Source: Proteobacteria bacterium 005FR1 (GTDB lineage Bacteria; Pseudomonadota; Gammaproteobacteria; Pseudomonadales; Cellvibrionaceae). Taken from it: a stretch of 64,000 bases of DNA. A program made the position numbers and the translations under genes. Location of the stretch: the NCBI GenBank assembly GCA_026192395.1, contig WACF01000001.1, forward strand, positions 1-64,000, in the 5' to 3' direction. This document shows positions 1 through 8,731 of this stretch, piece by piece (the stretch's first letter is position 1; every line of letters starts with the position of its first letter). The notes beneath the pieces were generated by a model. That model made no database searches and had not been told where the DNA came from. It worked only from the letters and a program-made list of their open reading frames with translations.

Positions 1-105
1 CTGCGAGAATACAACGAAGAGCGGCCACATGACTCCCTTGAAGACCTTACGCCTTGGGAGTATCTGGCTTTACACGAACAAATGGAAAGCTCTAGTTATG
101 CCTGA
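1..105 (+). CDS. IS3-family transposase OrfB, C-terminal fragment (cut by window edge)
   Basis: The first 34 codons read LREYNEERPHDSLEDLTPWE and then a short tail ending at TGA. The Y-N-x-x-R-P-H-x-S-L-x-x-x-T-P-x-E/F signature is the conserved end of the DDE integrase domain of IS3-family OrfB proteins. Only the C-terminus is present, so the catalytic triad is not visible and intactness cannot be judged. An ATG frame at 29-214 overlaps it but is a frame shadow. Confidence 0.8.
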   Translation: MREYNEERPHDSLEDLTPWEYLALHEQMESSSYA

Positions 106-127
106 CCCTAAAAAGGGGAGGTTTACA
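1..127 (+). mobile_element. right end of an IS3-family insertion sequence
   Basis: The window opens inside an IS3-type element. The reading frame from base 1 ends at 105, followed by an A/G-rich end (CTAAAAAGGGGAGGTTTACA, 108-127). Read from the other strand this begins TGTAAACCTCCCC, a TG-start terminal inverted repeat. The left end is outside the window, so the exact boundary and target duplication cannot be checked; the end at about 127 is inferred. Confidence 0.6.
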
Positions 128-393
128 GGTGCTTACGTAATCATGGTCGCAAATGAGCGCGTTTGGAATCTGCAATCTCACAGTGTGGGATGCCGTCGCA
201 AGAATCTTAGGTAGCTCCTCGCAATCTACCGTTCATGCAAAAAACGACCGAATCAGAAAACAATCTGAAAAAAATTTAAAGTAACGGTGCAATCTGCCGA
301 TATTAAATTGGAGTAGCGATTGTTTTCGGCTTCTCTCAGATCGCCGGAGGCTTACGCTCTGACATGCGAGCTTTACGATATCGGAGTGACTAC

Positions 394-975
394 ATGAAGA
401 CGAATGACGCGCTAGATCGACTGGCATTTGTGTTGCGATCTCACCTGCGGTCGCAACGGATATTCGGCAGTGAGATGGCTAGGCGCTTGGAAGTAGCACC
501 ACCGACGCTGGCTCGGATGCTGGATGCTGGGCGGGAAGGTGCTGGCGGCGTTTGCCTACGCACCTGGTGCCGCGCCCTCAAGGAAACCGGGCATTTGGAG
601 CCGTTAGTGTCGGGGCTGGAGGACCACCTAAAGGCTCGAGATCACCAATTCGTTCCTGTGCCCCTCGAAGCGAAAGCTGCCCCTGATGACACGGCTTTAC
701 TGAGGATCGGACATGTACTGCGCCAGGCGATCCGGACGAGTAGGATCTCATCCGCGCGCCAGCTTGCAATGACAATCGGTGTCACGCAGCCCACCATAGC
801 CACGTTGCTTGGGAAACAAGGTCCACATGCAGGCGGCAGCGCAATTAAGTGTTTCCTTCGCGCCGCCGCGATTTTGGAACTCAGCAACGTTGTCGAACAA
901 ACGCTGCCGGAACCTAGCCGCTTGTACACGCCGCCTGCAGGTGGCTCAACAGGCGCGTATCTTTCACCTAGTTAG
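394..975 (+). CDS. protein with two tandem helix-turn-helix-like repeats
   Basis: 193 aa, unrecognised family. Residues about 4-71 and 96-163 look like two copies of one module. Each starts A-L-x-R-(L/I)-x-x-V-L-R, continues with a helix around an S/A-R-x-L-x-(V/I) core, then a P-P/Q-T-(L/I)-A recognition-helix-like segment and a G-G loop before a last helix. This resembles Xre/Cro-type HTH modules in tandem, so a DNA-binding role is inferred. The C-terminal 30 residues are Pro/Gly/Ser rich. I chose the ATG at 394 because GGAGTGAC lies just upstream; an upstream in-frame ATG at 364 has poorer spacing. It stands alone next to the IS end. Confidence 0.6.
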   Translation: MKTNDALDRLAFVLRSHLRSQRIFGSEMARRLEVAPPTLARMLDAGREGAGGVCLRTWCRALKETGHLEPLVSGLEDHLKARDHQFVPVPLEAKAAPDDTALLRIGHVLRQAIRTSRISSARQLAMTIGVTQPTIATLLGKQGPHAGGSAIKCFLRAAAILELSNVVEQTLPEPSRLYTPPAGGSTGAYLSPS

Positions 976-2755
976 AGGAAGATTCTAGAGAGAATTCGGC
1001 ATTCGCCTCGGCCCTAAGCGCTTCCCCGTGAAAGCTGCCAGGCGTTTGTCGAGATGGCGCCCGATCGCGGCTGTATTTAACGTGGAGGCGGTAGGAAGAA
1101 GAAGCTTCCATTCCGCGCTCCGCTATGAGCACAACGCAGGAGAGATTGGCAGGCAACCTAGGGAGCTAAGAGCACGGTGTTCGAACGGAGCTGCAAGTGC
1201 GAAAAGTAGCCGACTTTGCCCGCCTGTTTTGCCGCTCGGCTGTGGGAATGTAATCACAAGGCTATCCACAGCAGTTGTGGACAAACATCAGTACCGCTGA
1301 CTGCTATGATTTTAGCCAAGGGTCCACAAGACGAGTTCGCATGGAGCGGGACGGGCAGCTCGGGGACGGCATCGGCCGAAGCCACATGGTCGACTACACG
1401 TGCCTTCGCCCTCGAAATGGTGAAATCCTCTCGTCGCGCCCCCATACCAGACGCCTCGCTCCGTCACCATCTTTCGTTACCAGGTGCACCAGCCCGAACC
1501 TTTTCAAAATTCTTTAAAATGCAGTCGAGAATGCCGCCCCCGATCATATCGCAAAGAAGTTGCGAGATTCGCCGCATTAGCGCAGAAGCGAAGCACACAT
1601 GAACACACACTGGGCATTTCGCGCCGCAGGCGCGGCCCCCGGGTCGAGTACCTCAGAAGTTCGCTCACAGCCGCTGTAATCGCTCACAGCCGTTGCTCGA
1701 AACCATGTCTAACCGTTCAGGTGTTGACCTATCTACCAACTCCACGCAGACGCCAGGCGCAGTTTTGGCATCAGCGGCCCGGGACAGCCGTTCTTCGCAG
1801 CGCCAAAAGCAGAACCCCGGAGCCGGGTTGTCCGTGCATTCGGTCAAGAGCGTTTACTTTGCACGAAGTGGCCAGTGTGCGCGCAGGGGGAGGGGGGTAG
1901 GCTATCTCGATCGGTGTTTAATGTTCACCCCGCAACACCCTGACTAGAAGGGAACTGCGCTTTACTCTCCCTCACCCCGGCAGCTCGAAAATTAACCGCA
2001 CAAGAACTACCCGCTGGGCCGTGAAACTCGGGCTGCAAAGCTGGGATGCTCCTGAACACTTTCTGGCCTCCAAGCCTCCCGCTACCACGGCACTCGATTT
2101 TTTGTCTTCTAAATATATATAGGGTGTCGTTTTTTAAGTTCATATAAGGGCTAGACAAAAAAAAATTTTTGTGCACCAGATAATTTCATTTGCAATTATT
2201 AATTATTGCATCTACTTGGTCCAGAACGGGTCCCACCTTGGACCAAGTTGTCCCGGGATGTCCCGGGTTGGCCACCTTCGGCCCAGTGCGGCCAAGATCG
2301 TTTTTTGGGCAGGTAAGTTGGAGGCAGACCGGAACTTGCGTGTGCATGGCAGGCTACGAGGATAAAAATGGGCGGGGTCCAAAGGTGAGGGAACACGAGC
2401 AATCGGTACTGACGGAACGCTTTTTGATCGGCAAAAGTTTGGCGCGAAGCGGAAATATCAGGTACACACAGCTAGCCCGCTCGAAGCCGTCGACTTGATT
2501 TGCCATCGTCGGTAAAGCTCATATGAATCGCCGATAAACACCGAGTAGATACATGGGCGACTGAGCACAAGGGAAAATCAGAGCCGCCAATATCGGCGGC
2601 GGACATCCGAAGCCCCGCAGGAGCTTGCGTCAGGGCCGGCATCCGGCGATGCGGGAGCTGATCATTCAGCTCGGCGCCAAGTTGGAAACTAACATCCACC
2701 TGTCTGCGCGACTGCTACACCAAAGAGCTTGATCCTGCCGTCTGCCGCCGGCCCA
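976..2755. other. 1.8-kb stretch with no convincing gene
   Basis: All open frames here are short, overlap one another on both strands and carry Arg/Ser/Pro-rich composition typical of shadows. Visible structure includes a near tandem repeat of CGCTCACAGCCG at about 1665 and 1682, and an AT-rich block at about 2095-2215 followed by repeats (listed separately). I see nothing else that I can name. Confidence 0.5.
2095..2270. repeat. AT-rich block followed by inverted and direct repeats
   Basis: Bases about 2095-2212 are strongly AT-rich (runs of T, A and ATATATA) in an otherwise GC-rich region. Immediately after lie a 9-bp perfect inverted repeat, ACTTGGTCC (2214-2222) and GGACCAAGT (2240-2248), with a 17-nt spacer, and a direct repeat of TGTCCCGGG at about 2249-2269. 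It could be a remnant end of a mobile element or a protein-binding region; the function is unknown. Confidence 0.5.
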
Positions 2756-3351
<596 letters not shown>

Positions 3352-3876
3352 GGTGCTCCGATTCCGATCCTTTACCTACCCCCAGCACAAGAAAACCAAG
3401 GCGAAAAGCGATTCGGGCGAGCTAGCCTATTCTTCACGTGATTTCTGATGAACGCAACCACGAAGCGAAATTCGACAGATTAGGCAAGGTGCTCGTCGAA
3501 GCGTGCCGCTTTGGCGAATTCACGGCCGCTTGTAACTCCGTAGAAGTCAGGTCTTGGTGGCATCTAAGCGAGGCCGAGTCGTGCGCCGCTGGTTCGCGCT
3601 GAAGCCTGGAGATTCGAGCGCGATCGAACGCACAAAGGGCTCAGGTACAACTCAGGCCTTGAACTCCGGCCGTCAGGCGAGTCGGCAGGGGGCGCCTGCC
3701 GTGCTCGAGCCGCACCAGATCTTGTCATCAAAATGCACATGATGGCGTCTACTAAGTTCATCCGCCGTTTAGAGCATTGCAAATGCAGCCTTGTGTTCCG
3801 TGCTGTCCTTTACTATATGCCCGTATAATGACTGATTGGTCTCAATCGGAAAAAGAATAAGACCCCGGAGGATGTA
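3352..3876. other. gene-free stretch containing a receiver-domain fragment
   Basis: No supported gene. The only recognisable content is the receiver-domain remnant at about 3449-3530. The last bases (3868-3873) supply the ribosome-binding site of the next gene. Confidence 0.5.
3449..3530 (-). pseudogene. fragment of a response-regulator receiver domain
   Basis: The minus strand reads EFAKAARFDEHLA, a stop, then SVEF, matching the C-terminal part of the receiver domain of the hybrid kinase at 8.7-10.9 kb (ELAKAAGFNEHFAKPVEF). The DNA aligns without gaps to about 8761-8842, with roughly 67 of 82 bases identical by hand count. The invariant Lys-Pro of the receiver has become a stop plus Ser. 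It is a small degraded copy of a paralogous gene. Confidence 0.65.
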
Positions 3877-6222
3877 GTGGTGCTAAACCAAATCCCAGCC
3901 TTTTTCTGGTATCTGTCTCAGTTATGTGGACGTGTTGGAAAAACGAGCATTCTGCCTCGAAGCTCCGAAATTTCCGTCGTCGTTGCAGGGATCGCCGCAC
4001 TGCTGGCAAGTTCTTCGTCCCACGCCGATATTCCCGAAATGATCAAGCTTGGTGGCGATGCCACCTATCCGCCATTCGAATTTTCTCGAAAGGGGGAAGT
4101 TAGAGGTTTCAATGTGGAGCTGGCGAGGGCATTGGGCCAAGCTGGAGACAGGCAGGTTACCTGCGAGCTCGGCGACTGGCCAGAGATCATGGCCGAGTTC
4201 GAGAAAGGGAATCTCGATATCGTACCCATGCTTGTTTCGGAGGAGCGGGCCGAGCGCTTTCTCTTCTCGCCGCCGATCTATGTCGTTAACCACGCTATCT
4301 ATGCGGCGGAGGGTACCACACCCATTTACGGCGTTGATGAGCTCGAGGGTCGACTAGTTGCAGTCGAGGATCGTTCGTACGCGCAGCAGCGATTGGAGGA
4401 GCTCGGCATAGATGCGGTCACGATATTGGCTGCAAATACCCCGGAGGCTTTGGAAGCTGTTCAGCAAAAGCGAGCGGACTATGCTGTTCTTGCAACTCCA
4501 AGTGCCAGCAGATCGATAGGCGATCTGGATCTGAAGGTGGACAGGCTTGGGCCTCCCTTTTGGTCGAGGCCTTATGCCTTCGCTGAGCTTTGTGAGCGCA
4601 AAGATTTGCTTTTGTGGATGCAAGATGCCCTCGATTCGGCAGTTGCGAGCGGCGCTTATCGATCTGTTCACGATAAATGGCGCAAAGACCTACCCGATGC
4701 CTACGTCGGCCAGTACGGCCCACGATTGTGGCCGCCTATCGCGGGCGTTCTCCTATTGCTTGTGGTGGCAGGCTTCGTATATTTGCATCGCTTGCGCCGC
4801 AACGCAGAGGCTCGGGCCGAGCAGTTTCGCCATCGAAGCGATGCGGCTGAAGCCGTAGCCGCATACCTGCACGATAACGACGGCGAAACGGGGCTGGCGA
4901 AAACGAACGCCTTTCTTGACCAGGTAGATCGGTCAATAGCGGGTCGCCGACATGAAGTTCTGGACGACCCAACCCGGGACATGCTGGTGGTGGAGCTAAC
5001 CCGGCTTAGCGAACTGCTCCACATTCTCGGTCGAGAGCGTGTGAACGAGCTTGTCAAGGAGTTCGCGGCCAATCTCCGGTCACGCTGCAAAGGTCCGGTC
5101 GGCTACCTGGGGCGCGGTGTATTTGCACTTTTCTCGTCACGGGAAAATATCCGGGATCTTCACCAGCAAATGCTTTTGACGCAGGGGAGGGCGGATCAGA
5201 CACTATACTCTCGCGCTGTGGCGGGGCTGGCGCGCTTCCCTGAGCACGGCGGCAGTGCGGTCGAGCTGCTCAAATCAGCTGAGACGGCTCTGACGGTCAG
5301 CCGCGCCACAGGACGCCAATGGGCGATCTATAGCCCGGCTATGGAACCCGATGAGAACGACTTTGAGATACTGGAGTGTCTGCGAAGCGGGCATTTGGAA
5401 GGGCTTCATCCAGTTTTTCAGCCCAAACTCGATCTTGCGAGCGGCACGATAACAGGCGCCGAAGCGCTGGTCCGCTGGAACCACCCCAGGCTCGGAGCGA
5501 TTTTTCCGACCCAGTTCATTCCCCTTGCCGAAAGGGCCGGACTCGTGTCGTTCGTGACCAGCCGGATGATTGATGAAGCGGTTCGGCTTTCATCGATGCT
5601 TCGCAAGGAGGGACTGCCAAGCTCGATCAGCGTTAACATCAGCATTTCGGACCTTACCGAAACAGACCTGTCGAATGTTGTTCAAGAGGCGCTTCAGCGA
5701 CACGGGGGGAACGCCGGAGACCTGCACCTGGAGCTGACAGAGACCAGCGTCGCAAGCGACTTCGAGCGCACGAGGGATGTACTCGTACAGCTACATGCAT
5801 TAGGTATTGGCCTGTCAGTGGATGATTTTGGTACGGGCTTTGCGTCGCTCTCCTATCTGAGCGTCTTTCCCATTGATGAAGTGAAAATTGATCGGACTTT
5901 CGTGGCCGATATGGTCACCAACGCGAGGAATCGCAGCATTGTCCGTTCTACAGTGCTGATGGCAAAGGAGCTCGGCTTGAGAACTGTCGCCGAAGGAGCA
6001 GAGGACGCAGAAACTCAAGCGATGCTCTCTGCCTTCGGTTGCGACCAGTTGCAGGGATACGTGCTGTCGAAGCCCCTGGGCGAAGTGGAGTACCGCCGGT
6101 TAATCGAAGAGCGTGCAAACTCTTCCGCATGTGACTATGCAAGTGTCTGCACTCCAACAGCCGATCATTCGCCTGATCTTTCCGGCAATCCTTCCAGATC
6201 TGTAGAGTCCACTCGCCATTGA
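3877..6222 (+). CDS. periplasmic amino-acid-binding-domain sensor with degenerate GGDEF and EAL phosphodiesterase
   Basis: 781 aa. Residues 1-50 contain a hydrophobic export segment ending in SSSHA. Residues about 55-275 are an SBP_bac_3-type ligand-binding domain (GGDATYPPFEF, GFNVELARAL, LDIVPMLVSEERAERF). A membrane helix follows at about 285-305. The GGDEF region (about 360-490) is degenerate: GYLGRGVFALF stands where G-G-D-E-F should be. The C-terminal EAL domain (about 505-760) keeps EALVRW, NISISDL, ELTET, DDFGTG, KIDRTF, AEGAED and LQGY, so c-di-GMP phosphodiesterase activity is expected. It probably senses a periplasmic small molecule and lowers c-di-GMP. Start is GTG at 3877, seven bases after GGAGG. 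Not in an operon. Confidence 0.88.
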   Translation: MVLNQIPAFFWYLSQLCGRVGKTSILPRSSEISVVVAGIAALLASSSSHADIPEMIKLGGDATYPPFEFSRKGEVRGFNVELARALGQAGDRQVTCELGDWPEIMAEFEKGNLDIVPMLVSEERAERFLFSPPIYVVNHAIYAAEGTTPIYGVDELEGRLVAVEDRSYAQQRLEELGIDAVTILAANTPEALEAVQQKRADYAVLATPSASRSIGDLDLKVDRLGPPFWSRPYAFAELCERKDLLLWMQDALDSAVASGAYRSVHDKWRKDLPDAYVGQYGPRLWPPIAGVLLLLVVAGFVYLHRLRRNAEARAEQFRHRSDAAEAVAAYLHDNDGETGLAKTNAFLDQVDRSIAGRRHEVLDDPTRDMLVVELTRLSELLHILGRERVNELVKEFAANLRSRCKGPVGYLGRGVFALFSSRENIRDLHQQMLLTQGRADQTLYSRAVAGLARFPEHGGSAVELLKSAETALTVSRATGRQWAIYSPAMEPDENDFEILECLRSGHLEGLHPVFQPKLDLASGTITGAEALVRWNHPRLGAIFPTQFIPLAERAGLVSFVTSRMIDEAVRLSSMLRKEGLPSSISVNISISDLTETDLSNVVQEALQRHGGNAGDLHLELTETSVASDFERTRDVLVQLHALGIGLSVDDFGTGFASLSYLSVFPIDEVKIDRTFVADMVTNARNRSIVRSTVLMAKELGLRTVAEGAEDAETQAMLSAFGCDQLQGYVLSKPLGEVEYRRLIEERANSSACDYASVCTPTADHSPDLSGNPSRSVESTRH

Positions 6223-6611
6223 GTAAGTCCTTGGCCACCAGATTCGATCGGAGCCCAACTCGCCGACTGCCTGTATATGCCATTTGGCTATCGAGTTCGT
6301 CTCTTCTAGAGCCACATGAAAGTGGACACACGCGTATCTTCTGCTCAGAATCTGCCGTTCGAAAAATGTGAGCTGCGTCACATTTCTCCTTGATCGAAGC
6401 AGTCCCCTGCCGCCATCCCCTCAAGCCGGTACAAACGCGATCCACGCGATGTGGGCTGAGATTCAAAAAGCTCCGGGGAATGGCGCAACCAAGAAACTCC
6501 CCCTCATGCCCAACTGTATGCTGACTACCGCCACTCGCAAACTCGGCGGCTCATGCGGAGCGGCAAGCTTAAGTAGCCGGGCCCTTAAGGAACGACTCGT
6601 CGACTGACTAT
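6223..6611. other. 389-bp gap with no gene seen
   Basis: Open frames on the minus strand cross from the EAL gene but show no family signature. I see no terminator with a T tract and no repeat. Confidence 0.4.
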
Positions 6612-8071
6612 ATGAACGTGAAAGCTTCAGAACCCCAAAACGGTGCTTCCCGAGCGCAATGCTATCGAGACTGGATCACCCGACAGTCCCGAAAGCACGC
6701 AGCAGCTATGGTCAGCTTGTTGTATGCCGCCGCTGTGATCGCCAGCATGCAGCTCGCAGGTTTGACCTTGAACGTGAGCACAGTCTGGCTGCCAGCCGGT
6801 GTTGGATTGGTTTTAGTGCTACTTTGGGGCTATTGGTTGCTACCCATTCTCATGTTGGTGCACATTTTCGTAAGTTTCACATTGGGAGACTTGTCGCTGG
6901 TTGCGCGGATCGGCATGGGGGCGATCGCGACTACGGAAATCGCCACGGCCGCCTACCTGCTGACTCGAGGCAGGGAGCGCCTCGGGTTCAGATTCGACCT
7001 TTCCGGCACAGCACGTTTCGCAGCCATTTGCCTGCTTTTGGTGCCGCTCGCGGGGGGACGACAGCGGCAGTCTGGTTGTGGGCAATCGGGGAAATTCGAG
7101 GGGATGAAATCGTGGTGATCGCCCGTAACTGGTGGCTGGCTGTGGCGGTCGGGATGCTCTGTATCACGCCACTAGTAATAAACTGGATGGTGGAGGGAAG
7201 CCCCCGCATTTACGGGCAGCTCAGAGAAGCACTGATTGTGCTAGCGGCTTTCACCGCACCATCCGTTTTTACCTTCGCCAGTCAGCTCGCCAAGCAGGAC
7301 CCCGTAGAAGGGGTGCTCTATGCGTCTCTGCCGATTCTACTCTGGGCCAGTTTCTTCCTGCGCGAAACAGGCGCGGGTATTTCACTGGTCGCCTTCACCG
7401 TACTGGCGATTGGTGCCAACGTTCTCCTACCCGAACATGCTGTGCCGATCTGGATTACTGCCGCGCATATCGTTGCATTTGGACTCATTTCCCTCGTGAC
7501 TGCGAGTGCGCATAGCGAGCTTGAGCGTGCGATCTCGGCGAGAGCGCGGCAGAGGGAGCTCGAATCACTTGCCTATACCGACATGCTGACCGGACTGCCC
7601 AATCGTAACTGGCTTTTAGAGACACTCCAGAAGGCGATGATCGCTTGGCAAGTACATCGGACGCCCTTCGCTCTATTGATGATAGATCTTGACGACTTCA
7701 AACCCGTAAACGATCAATTCGGTCATCGTGCTGGAGACGAGGTGCTTCGGATTATTGGCGAACGGCTGAAAAGCATTTGCAAAAAAGATGACCTGATCGC
7801 TAGGTTTGGGGGCGACGAATTCGTTGCGGTACTCGGGACTGATGATACGGCGACAGCACAGTCGATTGCAGATAGAATCTTATTTGCGATCCGTCAGCCC
7901 ATCTCAGTTAAGCTCCGCGAAACTGAGGTCAATAGCTTGCAGATCGGGGCCAGTATCGGAATAGCTCACAGTCAGTGTGGAGCTAACACCGTGGACGCCC
8001 TTTTGAACCAGGCTGACATAGCTTCGTATCAGGCCAAGCAGGCCGGCGGTGCACGGGTAATCGCTGCGTGA
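6612..8071 (+). pseudogene. MASE1-GGDEF diguanylate cyclase broken by a frameshift in a G6 run
   Basis: The first frame (6612-7118) encodes an N-terminal multi-helix membrane region of MASE1 type (TVWLPAGVGL, LTRGRERLGF). At the run of six G at 7052-7057 the sense continues in another frame (AGG then TTAAVWLWAIG). That frame carries the rest of the membrane domain, a short coiled linker and a GGDEF domain: YTDMLTGLPNRN, LMIDLDDFKPVND, RFGGDEF. The catalytic motif is intact and an RxxD inhibitory site is not obvious. One extra G would restore a single protein of about 486 aa. The break could be a true mutation, a sequencing error, or phase variation in a homopolymer. Confidence 0.8.
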
Positions 8072-8176
8072 CCCGGGAACGGAAGCTGACTGAATGGGAT
8101 AACACCACGATTTTATCCCTCGGTTTGGTGTGCCGTGGCCGCATCGGTGCCAAAGCCTTCTGCGGATTCGGAAGGT

Positions 8177-8452
8177 TCAGAGAAAGGCCTTTTGTGAGAA
8201 ATCGTTTTGAGCAGTAGGGTATGTGGCTGTCTTGCAAGCCTCGGCAGAGGGCGGCTCGTCCTGAGGATGAGTAAGATTCGCAATCGCTTTTCTTAATAAT
8301 TCTCGTAAGTGCGTGTTAGCATCGTCGGAGGAAAGGTCTACTACACCTCGACGTACATGTACGGCGATTTGCGCACTGCAGGCCCAATCCCCGGACTCTT
8401 CGTATAGATAAATTGTATTCTCGGTTTCCCCATTTACTACCGCTATTTTCAA
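8177..8452 (-). CDS. small hypothetical protein
   Basis: 91 aa, not recognised. The frame starts with TTG at 8452, behind a weak GGCGGGA. The N-terminal half looks like alternating beta strands (KIAVVNGETENTIYLYEES) and the middle like a helix (THLRELLRKAIANL). No ATG start is available in this frame and there are no conserved neighbours, so coding status is uncertain. Confidence 0.35.
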   Translation of the reverse strand: MKIAVVNGETENTIYLYEESGDWACSAQIAVHVRRGVVDLSSDDANTHLRELLRKAIANLTHPQDEPPSAEACKTATYPTAQNDFSQKAFL

Positions 8453-8731
8453 GTTCCCGCCTCAACAATTGAAGGTTCTGTTCTGGAGCATAGATCGGGT
8501 AGAGGGAATTTCAAGGCGTGAGCAAGTTGGGCGCGGCCCGGATGGTTTCTGGTAAGAAGCGTATGCGTCCTGATCCTTCAGATCGAATGCAGGCAATGCC
8601 CTGCCTGGGGACGCTAGCAGACAGCTCCTTGCTACTGAGCCGACACTCAAGGTCTGCAAGGTGATCCTCGACGCACCTCTCCTTTTGGCACGCGTCCGGA
8701 AATCTATGAGGCGCAAAGCGAGTGCGCTGCA

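Noticed and set aside
29-214. 61-codon frame at the left edge
   Set aside because: It overlaps the IS3 transposase end, which has a strong family signature in another frame.
1260-1290. DnaA-box-like CTATCCACAG...TTGTGGACAA pair
   Set aside because: Two near-matches facing each other, but no cluster of further boxes and no AT-rich unwinding region or dnaA/dnaN/gyrB genes nearby; not enough for an origin.
6100-6381. Minus-strand frame starting MTQLTFFERQ, reminiscent of IS30 transposase starts
   Set aside because: The likeness ends after about ten residues and no inverted repeats flank it.
8096-8119. GGGATAA/TTATCCC hairpin after the GGDEF gene
   Set aside because: 7-bp stem with a 10-nt loop and no T tract; too weak to call a terminator.
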